Shown: positions 11,808-22,516 of the stretch, piece by piece
How positions within the stretch are numbered: the first letter of the stretch is position 1
How the letters are laid out: every line of letters starts with the position of its first letter
NCBI GenBank assembly: GCA_022605405.1
Contig: JABYQQ010000003.1
Coordinates: forward strand, 62,001-126,000
Direction: 5' to 3'
From: Earliella scabrosa
Taxonomy: Eukaryota; Basidiomycota; Agaricomycetes; Polyporales; Polyporaceae
Length of the DNA stretch: 64,000 bases
Position numbers and translations under genes: made by a program
Notes under the pieces: generated by a model
Told to the model about the DNA's origin: nothing
What the model saw: the letters and a program-made list of their open reading frames with translations, nothing else
Database searches by the model: none

Positions 11808-14800
11808 ATGCCTCCCGTCTCCGCCCCTGCCCCAAGCAGGCCGTGGTGGTCCCGCTCAAAGTCCTCCAAGGATTCCCTCCGTCCCAATCGCTCCCTTGCC
11901 AGTCTCGCCCAGGACAATGACGAGAAGTACCCTTCCACTGCTTCTGCTTCCTCCTCCAGACACAAGGATGCCATCCCCACACTCAAGTTTAACACCCTTG
12001 CCTCCGCCATCGGCCTCAAGCCCAAAAAGCTTCCTGCTCTCACCATCCAAGACCCCCCTTCCCCAATCTCCGCCGTCCATCCGTACACAAAGTCCCGTCC
12101 CGGCTCCGGCCACAGCAGCGCCGCCCCTTCCCCTGCTCCCGTCGACCGCCCCTTCTACACCAACCGCCCGCCTGCCAAATCCGTGTCCACCGTCCGCTCC
12201 TCGGAATACGATTATGACGCTGCCTCAGAGCCTCAGTCCGAGCCACGGACTCCCTCCGACCTCCCTCGCGATCGTCTCTCCTACCAGCACTCCGTCATGA
12301 CCTTCTCCGAGATCGACCCATTCGCCTCGGGCGGCATTGTTGTACAACCATTACCTCAGGACCCCAACAGACTATCCGTGTACTCAGATTCCTCCATGTT
12401 GGATCCTCAGCACAAGCGTGCCGACGTTCCTCACAATCGAGGCTCGTACGGGTCTTCCTCGTCCAACTCCCATGGGAACTACTCGGACGTCAATGCTCTC
12501 TCCCCCTTGTCTGCCAGCTCATTTACCAGGTCGCCTCCAGCGAGGTACGTTCGAGAAGACCCACCTCACGGTTGTTACTGTTCACTCACGATCTCGCAGT
12601 CGGTCAGCATATGACCTGTCGCAGACGCATGATCAATACTACGCTGACGGACCGTCTGCCATCTCGACGCAGACTCAGCGTAATCGTCGGATGAAGACAC
12701 CTTCGGGCTCGAATTCATCCAACTCGACAGTCACTCCGCATGACTATCGTAGTCGGTTGAGCGAACCTCCCGCTGGCAACGCTCATTTGATGCGCAAACG
12801 GTCTAGTCCTGCTCTGGTTCGGCCTAGAGGGATGACCGTCGGTGCGATAGACCATCGACCGTCGACCGCGAATCCACTGCTGAGCCCGACCCAGCCATTG
12901 CAGCCCCGTCGCAAGGCATCGGGTTCCTCGTCCCCTTCCTCTTCCAACACGCCCTCTCCCTCACCGGTCACCTTCACCCGCTCCCGAACGACATCCGCCG
13001 CCTCCACACGGGTTGAGTCTCCTGTTTCTCCAGGAGGCTCAAAACGACCAGCGATCCTATCCCGGATAGCGTCCTCTTCCCGCCTCCCTCCATCTGCCGC
13101 GCCCCCCACAAGCGATCTACCGCCACCTCCATTGCCGTCTTCTCCATATGACACGTCCCCGATTGAGTTCCGCGCCTCATCTAGTTCGTCCAGTTTGAAC
13201 TTCGCACCCAGTGTTGACATCCATGACCTCGATACGGGAGATGCTATCTCACATCTCATGAACGATAGTTACGACTATGGCCCCTTTGAGATGAAAGACT
13301 CTGGCTACGGCTCGCAGAAGGGGAAGCGACGCACCAACCGGAACACATACATTCTGGACGGGGACCTGAGCCCAGTCTCACCAGAAGATTCCGCCTTGCA
13401 TTCGCCGCTTAGCAAGTTTCCTCCCGTACCGTCATCGATTCTCGGTGACCCACAATCGAAGGCGGGGAAGCTGCTCAGGAAGATGTCTTCCCAAACGAAC
13501 CTTCCTCAGCGACACTCGGGCGCGAGCACAGCGTCTTCGGGATCGGGTCTGCACGACGAACCCAACTCTGGGTCGCCAGGGACCAAGACTCCGCGCAAAC
13601 AGCGATCGTTCCATGCCTCTCGTGTTGTGCCACCGTTGCCCAGTCTACGTGGGTCCTCTAGCAACGCGCAGCCGTCCACGAGCGTCGAGACGTTCCCCAC
13701 TCCTTCCTCACCCATCGTCGAGCCTCGGCGGAGCAGTGTCACCAGCCCTCGCAAACGTCTGTTCTCTGGCTCGAGCGCACGAAGGAGTACTTCTTCACAC
13801 GGGCCGATGAGTGCTGGCGCGGACGACGACAAGCGGTCGATATTCAGCTTCGACAGCGATATCCGACCAGCTACCTCAACCGGAGTCGAGACGATCACCA
13901 TGTCATTTGGAGCTGCAGGGGGACCGTTGTCGTTGATGACGCGGAACGCTTGTATCTCGCCGTCGTCCTTGTGGGAGGACATCAGCGCAGGAGCCGGCGA
14001 GAAGGGGAAGCGGATGTCACAGACGGAATACGTTCCTCAGTACATCATGTCGCCTGCAGAGCAGCTCAAGCTCGCGGAGACGCTCGAGGATGCGGAGGCC
14101 ACTGCGTCGGAGCAGGAGGACACGGAGTCTGAACTCGACCGGGTGCCCAAGCTCGACCTCCAGCCAGGGGACTTCGGTCTGACCTACAGCATGAGTCCGA
14201 GCGCGGTGCGGTCGCGCTCCAACTCTGTGTTGTCAAACCAGTCGACCGGGACTCTGGCTTTCGGGACCGACAAGCCTACGTTCCAGAGAGGCGCATCCCT
14301 TCTCTCGACCAAGTCGTCGATGTCGAACGGCGGTCGACCGTCAACAGGGACCGGGCCACGCACAGTCACCATCATCGAGGCATCGCGCGGTCCCGCGCGG
14401 AGCTCTTCAATGTTGGCGAGGTCGCCGCAGAAGGCACCTTCCCTCTCCGCGCGACCGTCTACTGCGCAGGCCAGCTTGAGCCTGTCGCCGCCCACCTCGC
14501 CAAGTTTAGGGGCGAAGGCGTCTCCCGACCTCCCCTCTGCCAGTCTCCCGCCTCCACCGAGGCGTCGACCGTCGCGCCACGACCTGCAGGAGATCGAGGC
14601 GAGCAAGCGCCTGAGCGTTGTGCCCATGAACCCGCTCTCGCCCCCTCCGATGCCCCGCATGAACCTCAACCGCAGCCGGCGCCAGGAGTCGACGGACACG
14701 ACGTCGACCATCTCGCGCCCGCCAAGCTCGTTCGACCGGCAGAAGATCATGAAGCGGCGGTCGCTGATGAAGAAGCCGTCCTTCCTGGACATCGAAGACG

Positions 14801-14955
14801 AGCTGGACGGGACCGCGGATCAGGGCTCGGACGACGAGTACGGCGCGATGAGCCCGCCCGAGTCGCCGACGATGGAGAGCAGCTTCTTGGACATGGACCG
14901 GGGGAAGAGCTCGTTCGACACGGTGCGGAGCACGGACAGCGCGTTCTTTGCATGA
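11808..14955 (+). CDS. Large disordered Ser/Pro-rich protein of unknown function
   Basis: Two exons (11808-12544 and 12600-14955) with one 55-nt GT-AG intron sum to 3,093 nt, or 1,030 residues. The protein begins MPPVSAPAPSRPWWSRSKSS and is dominated by Ser, Pro, Thr, Arg and Gly throughout, with no hydrophobic core, signal peptide or membrane segment. A few ordered-looking patches stand out: LKFNTLASAIGLKPKK near residue 65, DSGYGSQKGKRRTNRNTYIL in the middle, and SLMKKPSFLDIEDELDG near the C-terminus. Many SP/TP sites suggest heavy phosphorylation. It may be a signalling, polarity or cytoskeletal scaffold, but I recognise no family. The start was chosen as the first ATG of the long open frame, after a pyrimidine-rich leader. 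Confidence 0.75.
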
Positions 14956-15563
14956 TACGATACGTCGTTCTTCCTTCGGGCCACCTCCGTCATCTTGCCA
15001 TCTTGCGCACCTCGCTGCCGTTGCTGCTGCTGCTGCTACCCATCGCTCCTTCGCTCTTCCTCCGCCTAAACCCCCTTCCCTTCGTTCGTATCTATACCTC
15101 TTTATTGATATGATACACCACCCCCTTGCTTTTTCCGGTACCGAGTTGCACATACATTTACAGCCCCGCTCGCAATCGTCGCGCGTACCTGCTTAATTTC
15201 TAGAATCCTACCCCACACGCCACCTTTTTGCTCCCTCCAGCCTTTCTTACGCTCATCACACTCTCTCCCTCTCTCTCTGCACAACACAGTCTCTCTTTGT
15301 GTCCAACAGTAGTACTGCCGTTTTTTGGCTCATGGTTACCCCCCCTCCACTCGCGCTCATGCGACTGTACACACACATCGCTCACGCTAGCTGCTGCTTC
15401 ATATACATGGGTCATTCCACGGTGAAAGGGAAAGGGACTAATCGGTGCCATTGCGCACATGCGTGTGATGACTAACACAAGCGACTCCATTCGCGAACAA
15501 GAAAACAAGAGGTAGCGCACGTATTCAATACTCTCCTCGACTGAAAGCCCAAGCCCGGACACC
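14956..15563. other. Convergent 3' intergenic region with pyrimidine tracts
   Basis: This lies between the stop codons of the disordered-protein gene (+) and SLA2 (-). It is rich in CT and CTT runs, notably at 15240-15300 (CTCTCTCCCTCTCTCTC), and holds no plausible coding frame. It probably contains both 3' UTRs. Confidence 0.5.
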
Positions 15564-18500
15564 TCAATCCGTCTCGTCTGTGTGGTAGCCCGCCCGACGC
15601 ATGGCTCCCAGCCGGTGCCGCGCCGCACCGAGCTCCTTCTCCAGACGGAGGATCTCGACCTGCTGCTCCATCTCCCGCCGCTTGAACTCGAGCACGGCCA
15701 TGTTCTTGTAGTCCACGTCCTCGTCCTGCACCTGCCTCGCCGCGATCGCCTTGACCTGCTTGACGAGCGCCTTGCACGCCTCGGTGACCGCCTTCGCGGC
15801 GAGCTCGAGCCGCTCCTGCGTCTTGGACATCAGGTTCGCCTTGACGCGCGAGGCGGCGACGAGCTGCGCGGTCGCGGCCGCGACCTCGTTCGACGCGACG
15901 ATGAGCTGCTCGAGCGTGTGCGTGCCGGAGAGCACCCCGTCGGCGCTCTCGATGAGCAGGCCCGTTGCGAACGCGACCGCGCGCGCGGCGGAGATGAGGC
16001 CCTCCGTCCAGCGGTTGTTGCGCTTGTAGAACTGCTGCGTCGTGCTCGAGCCCTTGCCCTGCGCGACGATCTCCTGCTGCGACTCGGTCGCGGCCTGGAT
16101 CAGGCGCGCGATCGCGTTCGTGATCGCGAGCGCGGACGCGAGGATCGCGTCGTGCACCTGCAGGTCGACCGCGCTGTAGCGGGACGAGTCGCGCGGGCGC
16201 GACTGGAGCTGCTGGAGGCGCTCGGTCGCGGCCTCGATCGCCTTCGCGGCGCCCAGCATCTCCTGCTCGACGAGGTCGCCCAGGTCGCCGTTGGTCTTGA
16301 GCGCGCCGGCCTTGCCGCCCTTGGGCACGAGGCCGTCGACGACCTCGGAGAGCTTGGCGAGCGCCCCGCGGACCTCGCCGTTGTTGCGCATCGCGACCTC
16401 CTTGCGCTGGGTGGGCTGGGGGATGAGGTCGAGCTTGTACGACTGGAGGTTGAGGAACGTGCGCAGACCGGTGTCCCCGGCGTTCTTCGCGACGTTGATG
16501 AGCTTGTCCGAGACCTCGTCGTCGACGAGGCGGGTGATACCCTTGGTGTTGATGAGGACGTCCGAGAGTGACTGGGCGAGCTCGTTCGCGCCCTTGATCA
16601 CGTCGACATGGTCACCGCCAGGCTCGCCTCCAAGGTAGAGGTTGAAGACGGTGGCGAAGTCCGTCGCGTTGTTGACGGCCTTCTCGATCATGGACAGGGT
16701 ATACTCTGGGGTTGAGTTGAGGTTACCGGCCTGCGCGGGTGACTCCAGCTCGTAGATGGCCTCGTCGACCTTCTGCACGCAAGCGTTGAGGATTGAGTCT
16801 GGAGGTAATGTCAGTACGCTGTACCTTGGATATCTGATGATTGGATGTCTGATGAATGACCTACCAATGATCTGGTTCAACTTCTTGCGGTTGTCCAGGA
16901 TCAGCGTGTCAATCTGGGCGTTGGTGGCTTCCTCGTTCAAGCCCTGGTTCTGGAAGAATATCTGTCAACGTCACAGCCAGCCAATCATTCAGGTCGAGCC
17001 TACCTGCTGAGCCTCTGAGAGTTGCTGGATGGTGGCATCCATACCCTCCTGGAGGATAGCGATCTCCTGGTCTTTCTCTTCCCGCAGGCGCTCCAAATCA
17101 CCGCTGGCATGGTCGAGCTTGCTGAGCAGATCGTCGATCTGCATCTGCTTGGCCTGCAAAGCGATGAGCATGCGAAGGACAACCACACCACGGAGACGGA
17201 CATACCCGCAGCGAGTCTTCAAGCTCAGTGAGCTGACGGTTGTACTTCGACAGCACACCAGACACCTCCGAGCTTTTCGACCGGGCAGCATCCTCAGCCC
17301 GCTCATTCGCAAAGCTGATTTCGCGACGGAGTCTGTCGATCTCGTCCTTATGCGCGGACTTCTGGCGGTCGAGGTCAAACCGAGCACGGTCGCGCTCACG
17401 GATCATGTCTGCCAGCTCCAAGTTCTTTGCCTTCAGGTCACGCTCCATGCGCTCCATCTTGTCAATGGCTTCCTGCGCGGAGTTGGCCTTGAGCTGCATC
17501 TGCTTGAACTTCGCCAGCATGTCCAGGTGCTCTGTCCGCAGTTGGCTGTACAGCTTGGCCAAAGCTTCGTACTTCTTCTGCCACATCACGACCTGCTCCT
17601 GCAACTGCCGAATGAGCTCATCCTTGGACATCATCTGGGAGTTGACGTTCGTAGAGACACTGGCGAGTTCGCTCTCTAGAGCTTTGACTCTCTGAGGGGA
17701 ACAGGAGTGAGCGCAGATTTATACAGCAATGTATAAAACAACGAACCCGATCGTACTGCTCCAACATGAGCTGGTCTCGTTCGTACTGGCCCCGCATGGC
17801 GAGCACCTCGCGCTCGAGGTCATGTACTTGTTGGGCGGCCTGGTTACTGTACTGCATCATTTGCTGTTGCATCTGCTGCTGCATGAGCTGCTCCTGTGCC
17901 AACCGCTCCCTCTCGGCTTGCTCTGCTTGGCGTTGCTCGAACTCGCGTCGTTGTTGTTCTTCCATCGCCTTGCGCTGCTGCTCCTCGGCTTCGCGCGCAG
18001 CTACCAGAGCAGCTTGTTGCTCTTCATACTGCTTGAGCATGCGAGCTTGTTCGTTGATCTCGGCAGCTGATGGTTGGGGGGTGGCGGGTGGCGGAGTCTT
18101 CACTGTTGTGGTTGTTGGACGAGCGGGAAGGTCGGGAGCGGAACCATTATCCAACAGATTTGGTGGCTCCTGTGTATACAGTCAGCATTTTGTAAATGGA
18201 CGAATCATTAACGCACTTGGCCAAGCTTGGGAACATTAATCAATCCAGTAAGATATTTGAGATTGGAGCACTCGTAGTAGAACTTGCGAAGAGCGTAGTG
18301 TTGTTGACTGTAGCGTGAGCGGAGAGGTTCAAGAGCCTCGATATCGTTCGTTCCTATACCATTATTAGCCACGGCATAGCCAAACACTCGGCTCAATACG
18401 CACTTCGGTGCATTGCACGAAGCATGCTGGTGATGAAGCGGTAGATACCCCAGCTCTCCTTGACGAGAGGCACGAGAGCAGAAATACGGCATTCGTTGTT

Positions 18501-19363
18501 CGCAGAGCTACGGAAGTGGCCAAAGATCATCCTCTGGAAAGAGTCGATCTGGTCCTGGAGGCCCATCAGGTCCGAGATGGTTTCATAACTGTCCATGGGA
18601 TGAGCGCGTGATACACAGGGATGTGGGCATGCTCACCCTTCGTTGGGGTCGTCGATCCCTTTGAGTGTGATGTACTCCTCGTACTCAAACAAGCCATTGA
18701 ACTCCGGCCGCAGTCTATGGAAGCGCAGCTTCGCCAAGAGGAATTGCACATAGGTTCGGATGAGAGGACCATATCCTGAGGCAACATTGAAGGGGCGAGA
18801 GGACTACAAGGATAGTGAACGTACCTCGCGCCGTCTCGTGTCCAACCGTGCGCGCGCACGTCTCTAACCAACCTGTCTGTCCGTGTGCTTCTTTGATTGT
18901 CTGCACGCAGCGCTGTTATTCCTGAAACGAGGCATACGCATAACCGAGACGTACCACCGGGTGACCTTCCTGCAACACCTTGTGTACAGTGATGAGAGCT
19001 TTGAAAGTTTGCACCTCGTCGGAGAGAATTGGCTGCACTCGGAGACCAGTCCAGAAGGATATTGACGAGTGGTAATCCCAAGTGTAGACAATACACTCTT
19101 GAAGCCTGAGATGAGCCTGGAATGCACTGTGCATCATAACATGCATACGCACTTCGGACGTGTTTCTGCTTTGGCGCAGTCTCATCCGGGTTGGTCGCCT
19201 TCTTGATGTTTACTACTAGTTCTGCCTCCGCCTTGTCCTTGTCCACCGGACGTGTCGGATAATGGACCTCATCGCCGTCGATGTTGTAGTCTGTCTGCCG
19301 CCGAGACCTGTGGGCGCAAACTCAGGATGCTGGTCGTTTCCAGTTGCATGCATATACCAACAT
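15564..19363 (-). CDS. sla2: Endocytic adaptor Sla2/End4 (HIP1R family)
   Basis: Sla2 links clathrin-coated membrane to actin at endocytic sites. The ANTH (PI(4,5)P2-binding) domain is at the N-terminus: VNIKKATNPDETAPKQKHVR, IVYTWDYHSSISFW, then FKALITVHKVLQEGHP and FGHFRSSANNECRISALV. A Pro-rich linker and a long Gln/Glu-rich coiled coil (about 18150-17020, with QMQQQMQQQM-type runs) follow. The C-terminal exon (16800-15564) holds the actin-binding I/LWEQ (THATCH) domain, including RNNRWTEGLISAARAVAFAT, and ends GYHTDETD. About ten exons give roughly 1,000 residues, typical for the family. The start is inferred: a 6-nt coding piece (ATG TTG, 19363-19358) spliced to DYNIDGDEVHYPTRPVDKDK; no ATG exists in frame in the following exon before the ANTH domain. 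The last exon is strikingly GC-rich. Confidence 0.92.
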
Positions 19364-19577
19364 GTTAGGTCCACACACCAGAAGACGGGAGAATGGAAGG
19401 ATGTATGGAAGAGGAGGGGGATAGCAAGAAGTGGGATGCTACTAACAGCCCCAGCTGCGCACACCTCAGGCGCTCCGGGGCAAGCGTCACTTGGTGCACC
19501 CTCGCGGCTCAGCCCTTGGCTGGCTTTCTTCGATCAGGTTTTCAGCATCCTCTTCCACTGCAGTCCCACTATTCAAA
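19364..19577. promoter_or_regulatory. Bidirectional promoter between SLA2 and SURF1
   Basis: About 210 bp separate the inferred SLA2 start from the SURF1 start on the opposite strand, so the two genes probably share this control region. The exact left edge depends on the SLA2 start. Confidence 0.4.
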
Positions 19578-20624
19578 ATGCTCTTTCAACTGAGGCAACT
19601 CCTGCTACGAACTAGGCTATCTGTACCAACTCCTCGGTGGAATGGGGCGGGACCCAGACGGATGCTCACAGCGGACTCGAAGGCCACTTCCTCGACCTAC
19701 AAGGCGAAACGAGAATCGTGGATTACGCCAACGATGGTGCTAGTCGGCCTCATTCCAATATTCACCTTTGGTCTCGGAACATGGCAGGTGCAGAGGCTCA
19801 AATGGAAGGTTGCCCTCATAGACGAGCTGGAGGAGAAGCTTCAAAGAGAACCAATGCCTCTTCCGCCATACGTGAAGTACGGTGTATGTACGACCTGCTG
19901 TACGTGCATAGGAGCTAACCACACGACTGCCCATAGCCTTTCGGCCCTTCCAGAGTTTACATTTCGTAAAGTTGTCCTGAAGGGTCATTGGGACGTCTCT
20001 CGCTTAATGCTCCTCGGTCCTCGAGTCTGGGACGGCAACATCGGATATCACGTCGTCGTGCCTTTTGTTCGTGCAGACGGTTCCACAGTTCTTGTCGACC
20101 GCGGCTTCGTAGCAAAAGACCTCGCACCCAATGCCAGACAGTTGTTAGCGAGTGAAGGCAACGAAGTTGAAATCCTCGGCATGTTACGCACCGCCCAGGC
20201 CCGCAATAAGTTCACGCCAGACAATCATCCGGAGAAGGGAGAATGGTATTGGGCGGACATTGACGCCATGGCTACACATGCGGGTGGTGAAGAAGCCGGT
20301 GTCCAGCCTGTATTTGTAGAGGAAGTTTTTGGTACGTACGTACTTCTGTCCTTACACGGTGTTGTGGCTTATACACGTTTAGAGGGTCACGCCGGAGAAG
20401 CGGCGTCACGGCTTGCCCGGGGTATACCTATAGGGAGGTCGCCGACGGTGGACGTGCGGAACTCGCATGTATCGTATATAGTGACATGGTAAGAACGTAT
20501 TCAAGATTGATCTATTCGCTAATTCTGAGGTGTCAACAGGTACTCTTTGTCCGCGTTCACGACGGTCATGTTCCTGCGGTTAGTGCTGAAACGACGGCAG
20601 GCACTGGCGCGTATACCTCGATAG
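19578..20624 (+). CDS. shy1: Cytochrome c oxidase assembly factor Surf1/Shy1
   Basis: Surf1/Shy1 is a mitochondrial inner-membrane protein that helps assemble the Cox1 module of complex IV. Four exons (19578-19876, 19937-20331, 20383-20488, 20540-20624) sum to 885 nt, or 294 residues. The N-terminus MLFQLRQLLLRTRLSV is Arg/Leu-rich with no acidic residue, a typical matrix-targeting sequence. The first membrane helix is followed by GLGTWQVQRLKWK, a hallmark of the family. Then come LPEFTFRKVVLKGHWD, MLLGPRVWDGNIGYHVVVPF and VLVDRGFV, and the second membrane helix near the C-terminus (WYSLSAFTTVMFLRL). Length and topology match the family. It is divergent from SLA2. Confidence 0.93.
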
Positions 20625-21525
20625 GTCCTTGTGTACCACTCGAGACTCCCCCCTTCGTCGGAGAAGTGTCTATGTCAGCTTCAATGGCAAGGCCCCTTGT
20701 TGGGTTCGTGCGTCATTCTTGAAGGTGGATATCAACAGAGTGCTGTGAGCGCTGTGTGGACATTAGTCCAGATGTCCGTCACCAAGGTGAGTGCACTGGA
20801 TTGCTATGTGTGGAGGTGTGTCTGAGAGATCTATAAGTGTTCACACGAGCAATTAGCTTTGCGAGCTCGTCGCATTGCACCGGTTGTGTGCACAGTCAGA
20901 TCAACTTTTGCGACAGCTCCAACATATCCGGATATCTTCCGGAAGCGCTCTCAGCCTCGTGTCAGGTAGCGCTTGACGAGTAGCGCGAACGCTCGCCATA
21001 TACTCTTATAACTTGACCACTCGAAACCCTCCCGAGAATCCTGCTCACCAGCTCCAGTTCCCGCTCTGACTCCGCAGTGTTGTGCAGGGACTCTAGCGGT
21101 CCAGCTTTGACTTCCATAGCTCGTTCCGGCAGGGTCTAACCAAGCAACGTCGATATGTCCCCTCGTGCCCACACTCCCCCACAGCACTCTCCCGTCCAGG
21201 ACCAACACCAGCTTCGCTACCAACGTGGCTCCTTGCACTCATTGTCTCTTCGACGCAAGAGGTGAGACGTATTGACACGTACGTCTTGTCGATAGAGTTG
21301 ACAACTCGATGGTTAGGAGCACAGCGGCGGAAAGGATCGTGAATAGAAGCGATAGCTTAACTGCACGTCACTCAGGAGGTGAGTGTAAACTTCAATGTAG
21401 AATGGCTGCAGTTCCGCTCATGACCATCAGCGACATTTGCCTTTGAGAATATCGGCGACGCTCTGCGACACAAGCAACGGATGCAAGTACGGGCGAGCCT
21501 TAGATCGCCTCTCATCACTTCCGAG
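20625..21525. other. 900 bp region without a supported gene
   Basis: This holds the 3' UTR of SURF1 and upstream sequence of the next putative gene. A 95-codon open frame on the minus strand (20951-21238) has no recognisable content. I see no tRNA or repeat. Confidence 0.4.
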
Positions 21526-22131
21526 ATGCCTGATCTTGTGGCATCTTCTTCGTCCTCGCGTGCTTCATCTCCCGCTCCTGCTACACCTAGTCCCGTCGAT
21601 TTGACCTCTGTCGTGGTGTTCCCTACCATGGATACGCCTCACCATCTGCCGGAGGCTCGTCTCTATCCACGTGAGTTTGATGTTCGCATTCTCAGCTATG
21701 TGCTGATTAATTACCTTGAAGTCACCAAAGCAGGTCGAACACGTCGCTCGCCACGGCAAACCACGGGTGCAGGTCGTCGGAACTCTGGCGCGTTACTATC
21801 CGACAACTCTAAGCGCGAATCTCGCTCTTCGTGTTTGCGTACTTCCATGATGAGCTCAAGACAAACTCGAGGTTTTGGATTTGACACCCGTGTGTCCAAT
21901 CATTCGCATAGCTCTGACCCTGCTATAACCAGCAGTAAGAGCACGCAAACAGTGGTTAGCTTCGCCCAGCGACTGGCCCCACTTTCTCGCTTCAACCCCT
22001 ACAGACGCATGCGCGCTGAGTCAATGTCATCCGTCATAGATGACAGCAAGCATCACACATACGAAGGGTCGGTCACTCTCAACAAACGCAGGAGGTGCAA
22101 GTCGGGGGGTGCTGTTTGTGGTGGGTGGTAG
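21526..22131 (+). CDS. Possible small Ser/Arg-rich hypothetical protein
   Basis: An open frame from ATG 21526 runs to a stop at 22129-22131. An optional in-frame intron, about 51 nt with GTGAGT at its donor (21671-21721), would join ARLYPL to TKAGRTRRS. The product would be about 185-200 residues, very rich in Ser, Arg and Thr, with no domain, signal peptide or membrane helix. Ordered-looking bits are SFAQRLAPLSRFNPYRRMRA and NKRRRCKS. The frame is open upstream to 21481, so the start is uncertain. It could be a real basidiomycete-specific gene or a chance frame. Confidence 0.4.
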   Translation: MPDLVASSSSSRASSPAPATPSPVDLTSVVVFPTMDTPHHLPEARLYPREFDVRILSYVLINYLEVTKAGRTRRSPRQTTGAGRRNSGALLSDNSKRESRSSCLRTSMMSSRQTRGFGFDTRVSNHSHSSDPAITSSKSTQTVVSFAQRLAPLSRFNPYRRMRAESMSSVIDDSKHHTYEGSVTLNKRRRCKSGGAVCGGW

Positions 22132-22516
22132 GATATAGTAGGGCGCTCTGTACAGCGAAGCCTTCTTCCCCGAACGTTTATATGCCAGACTCGATGTACT
22201 GTACACTCGCACTATATTATGTAGAGAGGTATGGTGTTTGTTTGGGCGGAGGGGTGCGAGAGTTATCCCCTTTGTATGTGCTCTCCAGAGTCTTCAAAGC
22301 TTCACTGTTCACACCCCCGCACTGGCAGGCGCTGGTACAAGCACGGTTCGCGCTTGCCATATTAGGACTGCTCACCAGAAGCGCCCACCGTGGTAAGACT
22401 TCTGTCAAGGACTTGTGATTCTGGCCCACTGGTGAGCGCAGGGAACTGCTCTTTGCTCCATTACCCCGTCCTGCCTGTCTCATCCCCCGGCGAGCGCGCC
22501 AGACACTCCTTCGCAG
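22132..22516. other. Intergenic promoter region
   Basis: This is upstream of the membrane-protein gene at 22517. I see no coding signal or known site. Confidence 0.4.

Noticed and set aside
11476..12300. 274-codon plus-strand frame overlapping the start of the disordered-protein gene
   Set aside because: It is mostly Pro/Ser/Leu from pyrimidine-rich DNA. The alternative frame from 11808 splices cleanly to the long second exon.
15582..16571. 329-codon open frame opposite the SLA2 last exon
   Set aside because: It is rich in Arg, Leu, Asp and Glu with no domain and mirrors the I/LWEQ exon. It is a by-product of GC-rich codons on the other strand.
20951..21238. 95-codon minus-strand frame
   Set aside because: It has no recognisable domain, no partner exons and no codon bias like neighbouring genes.
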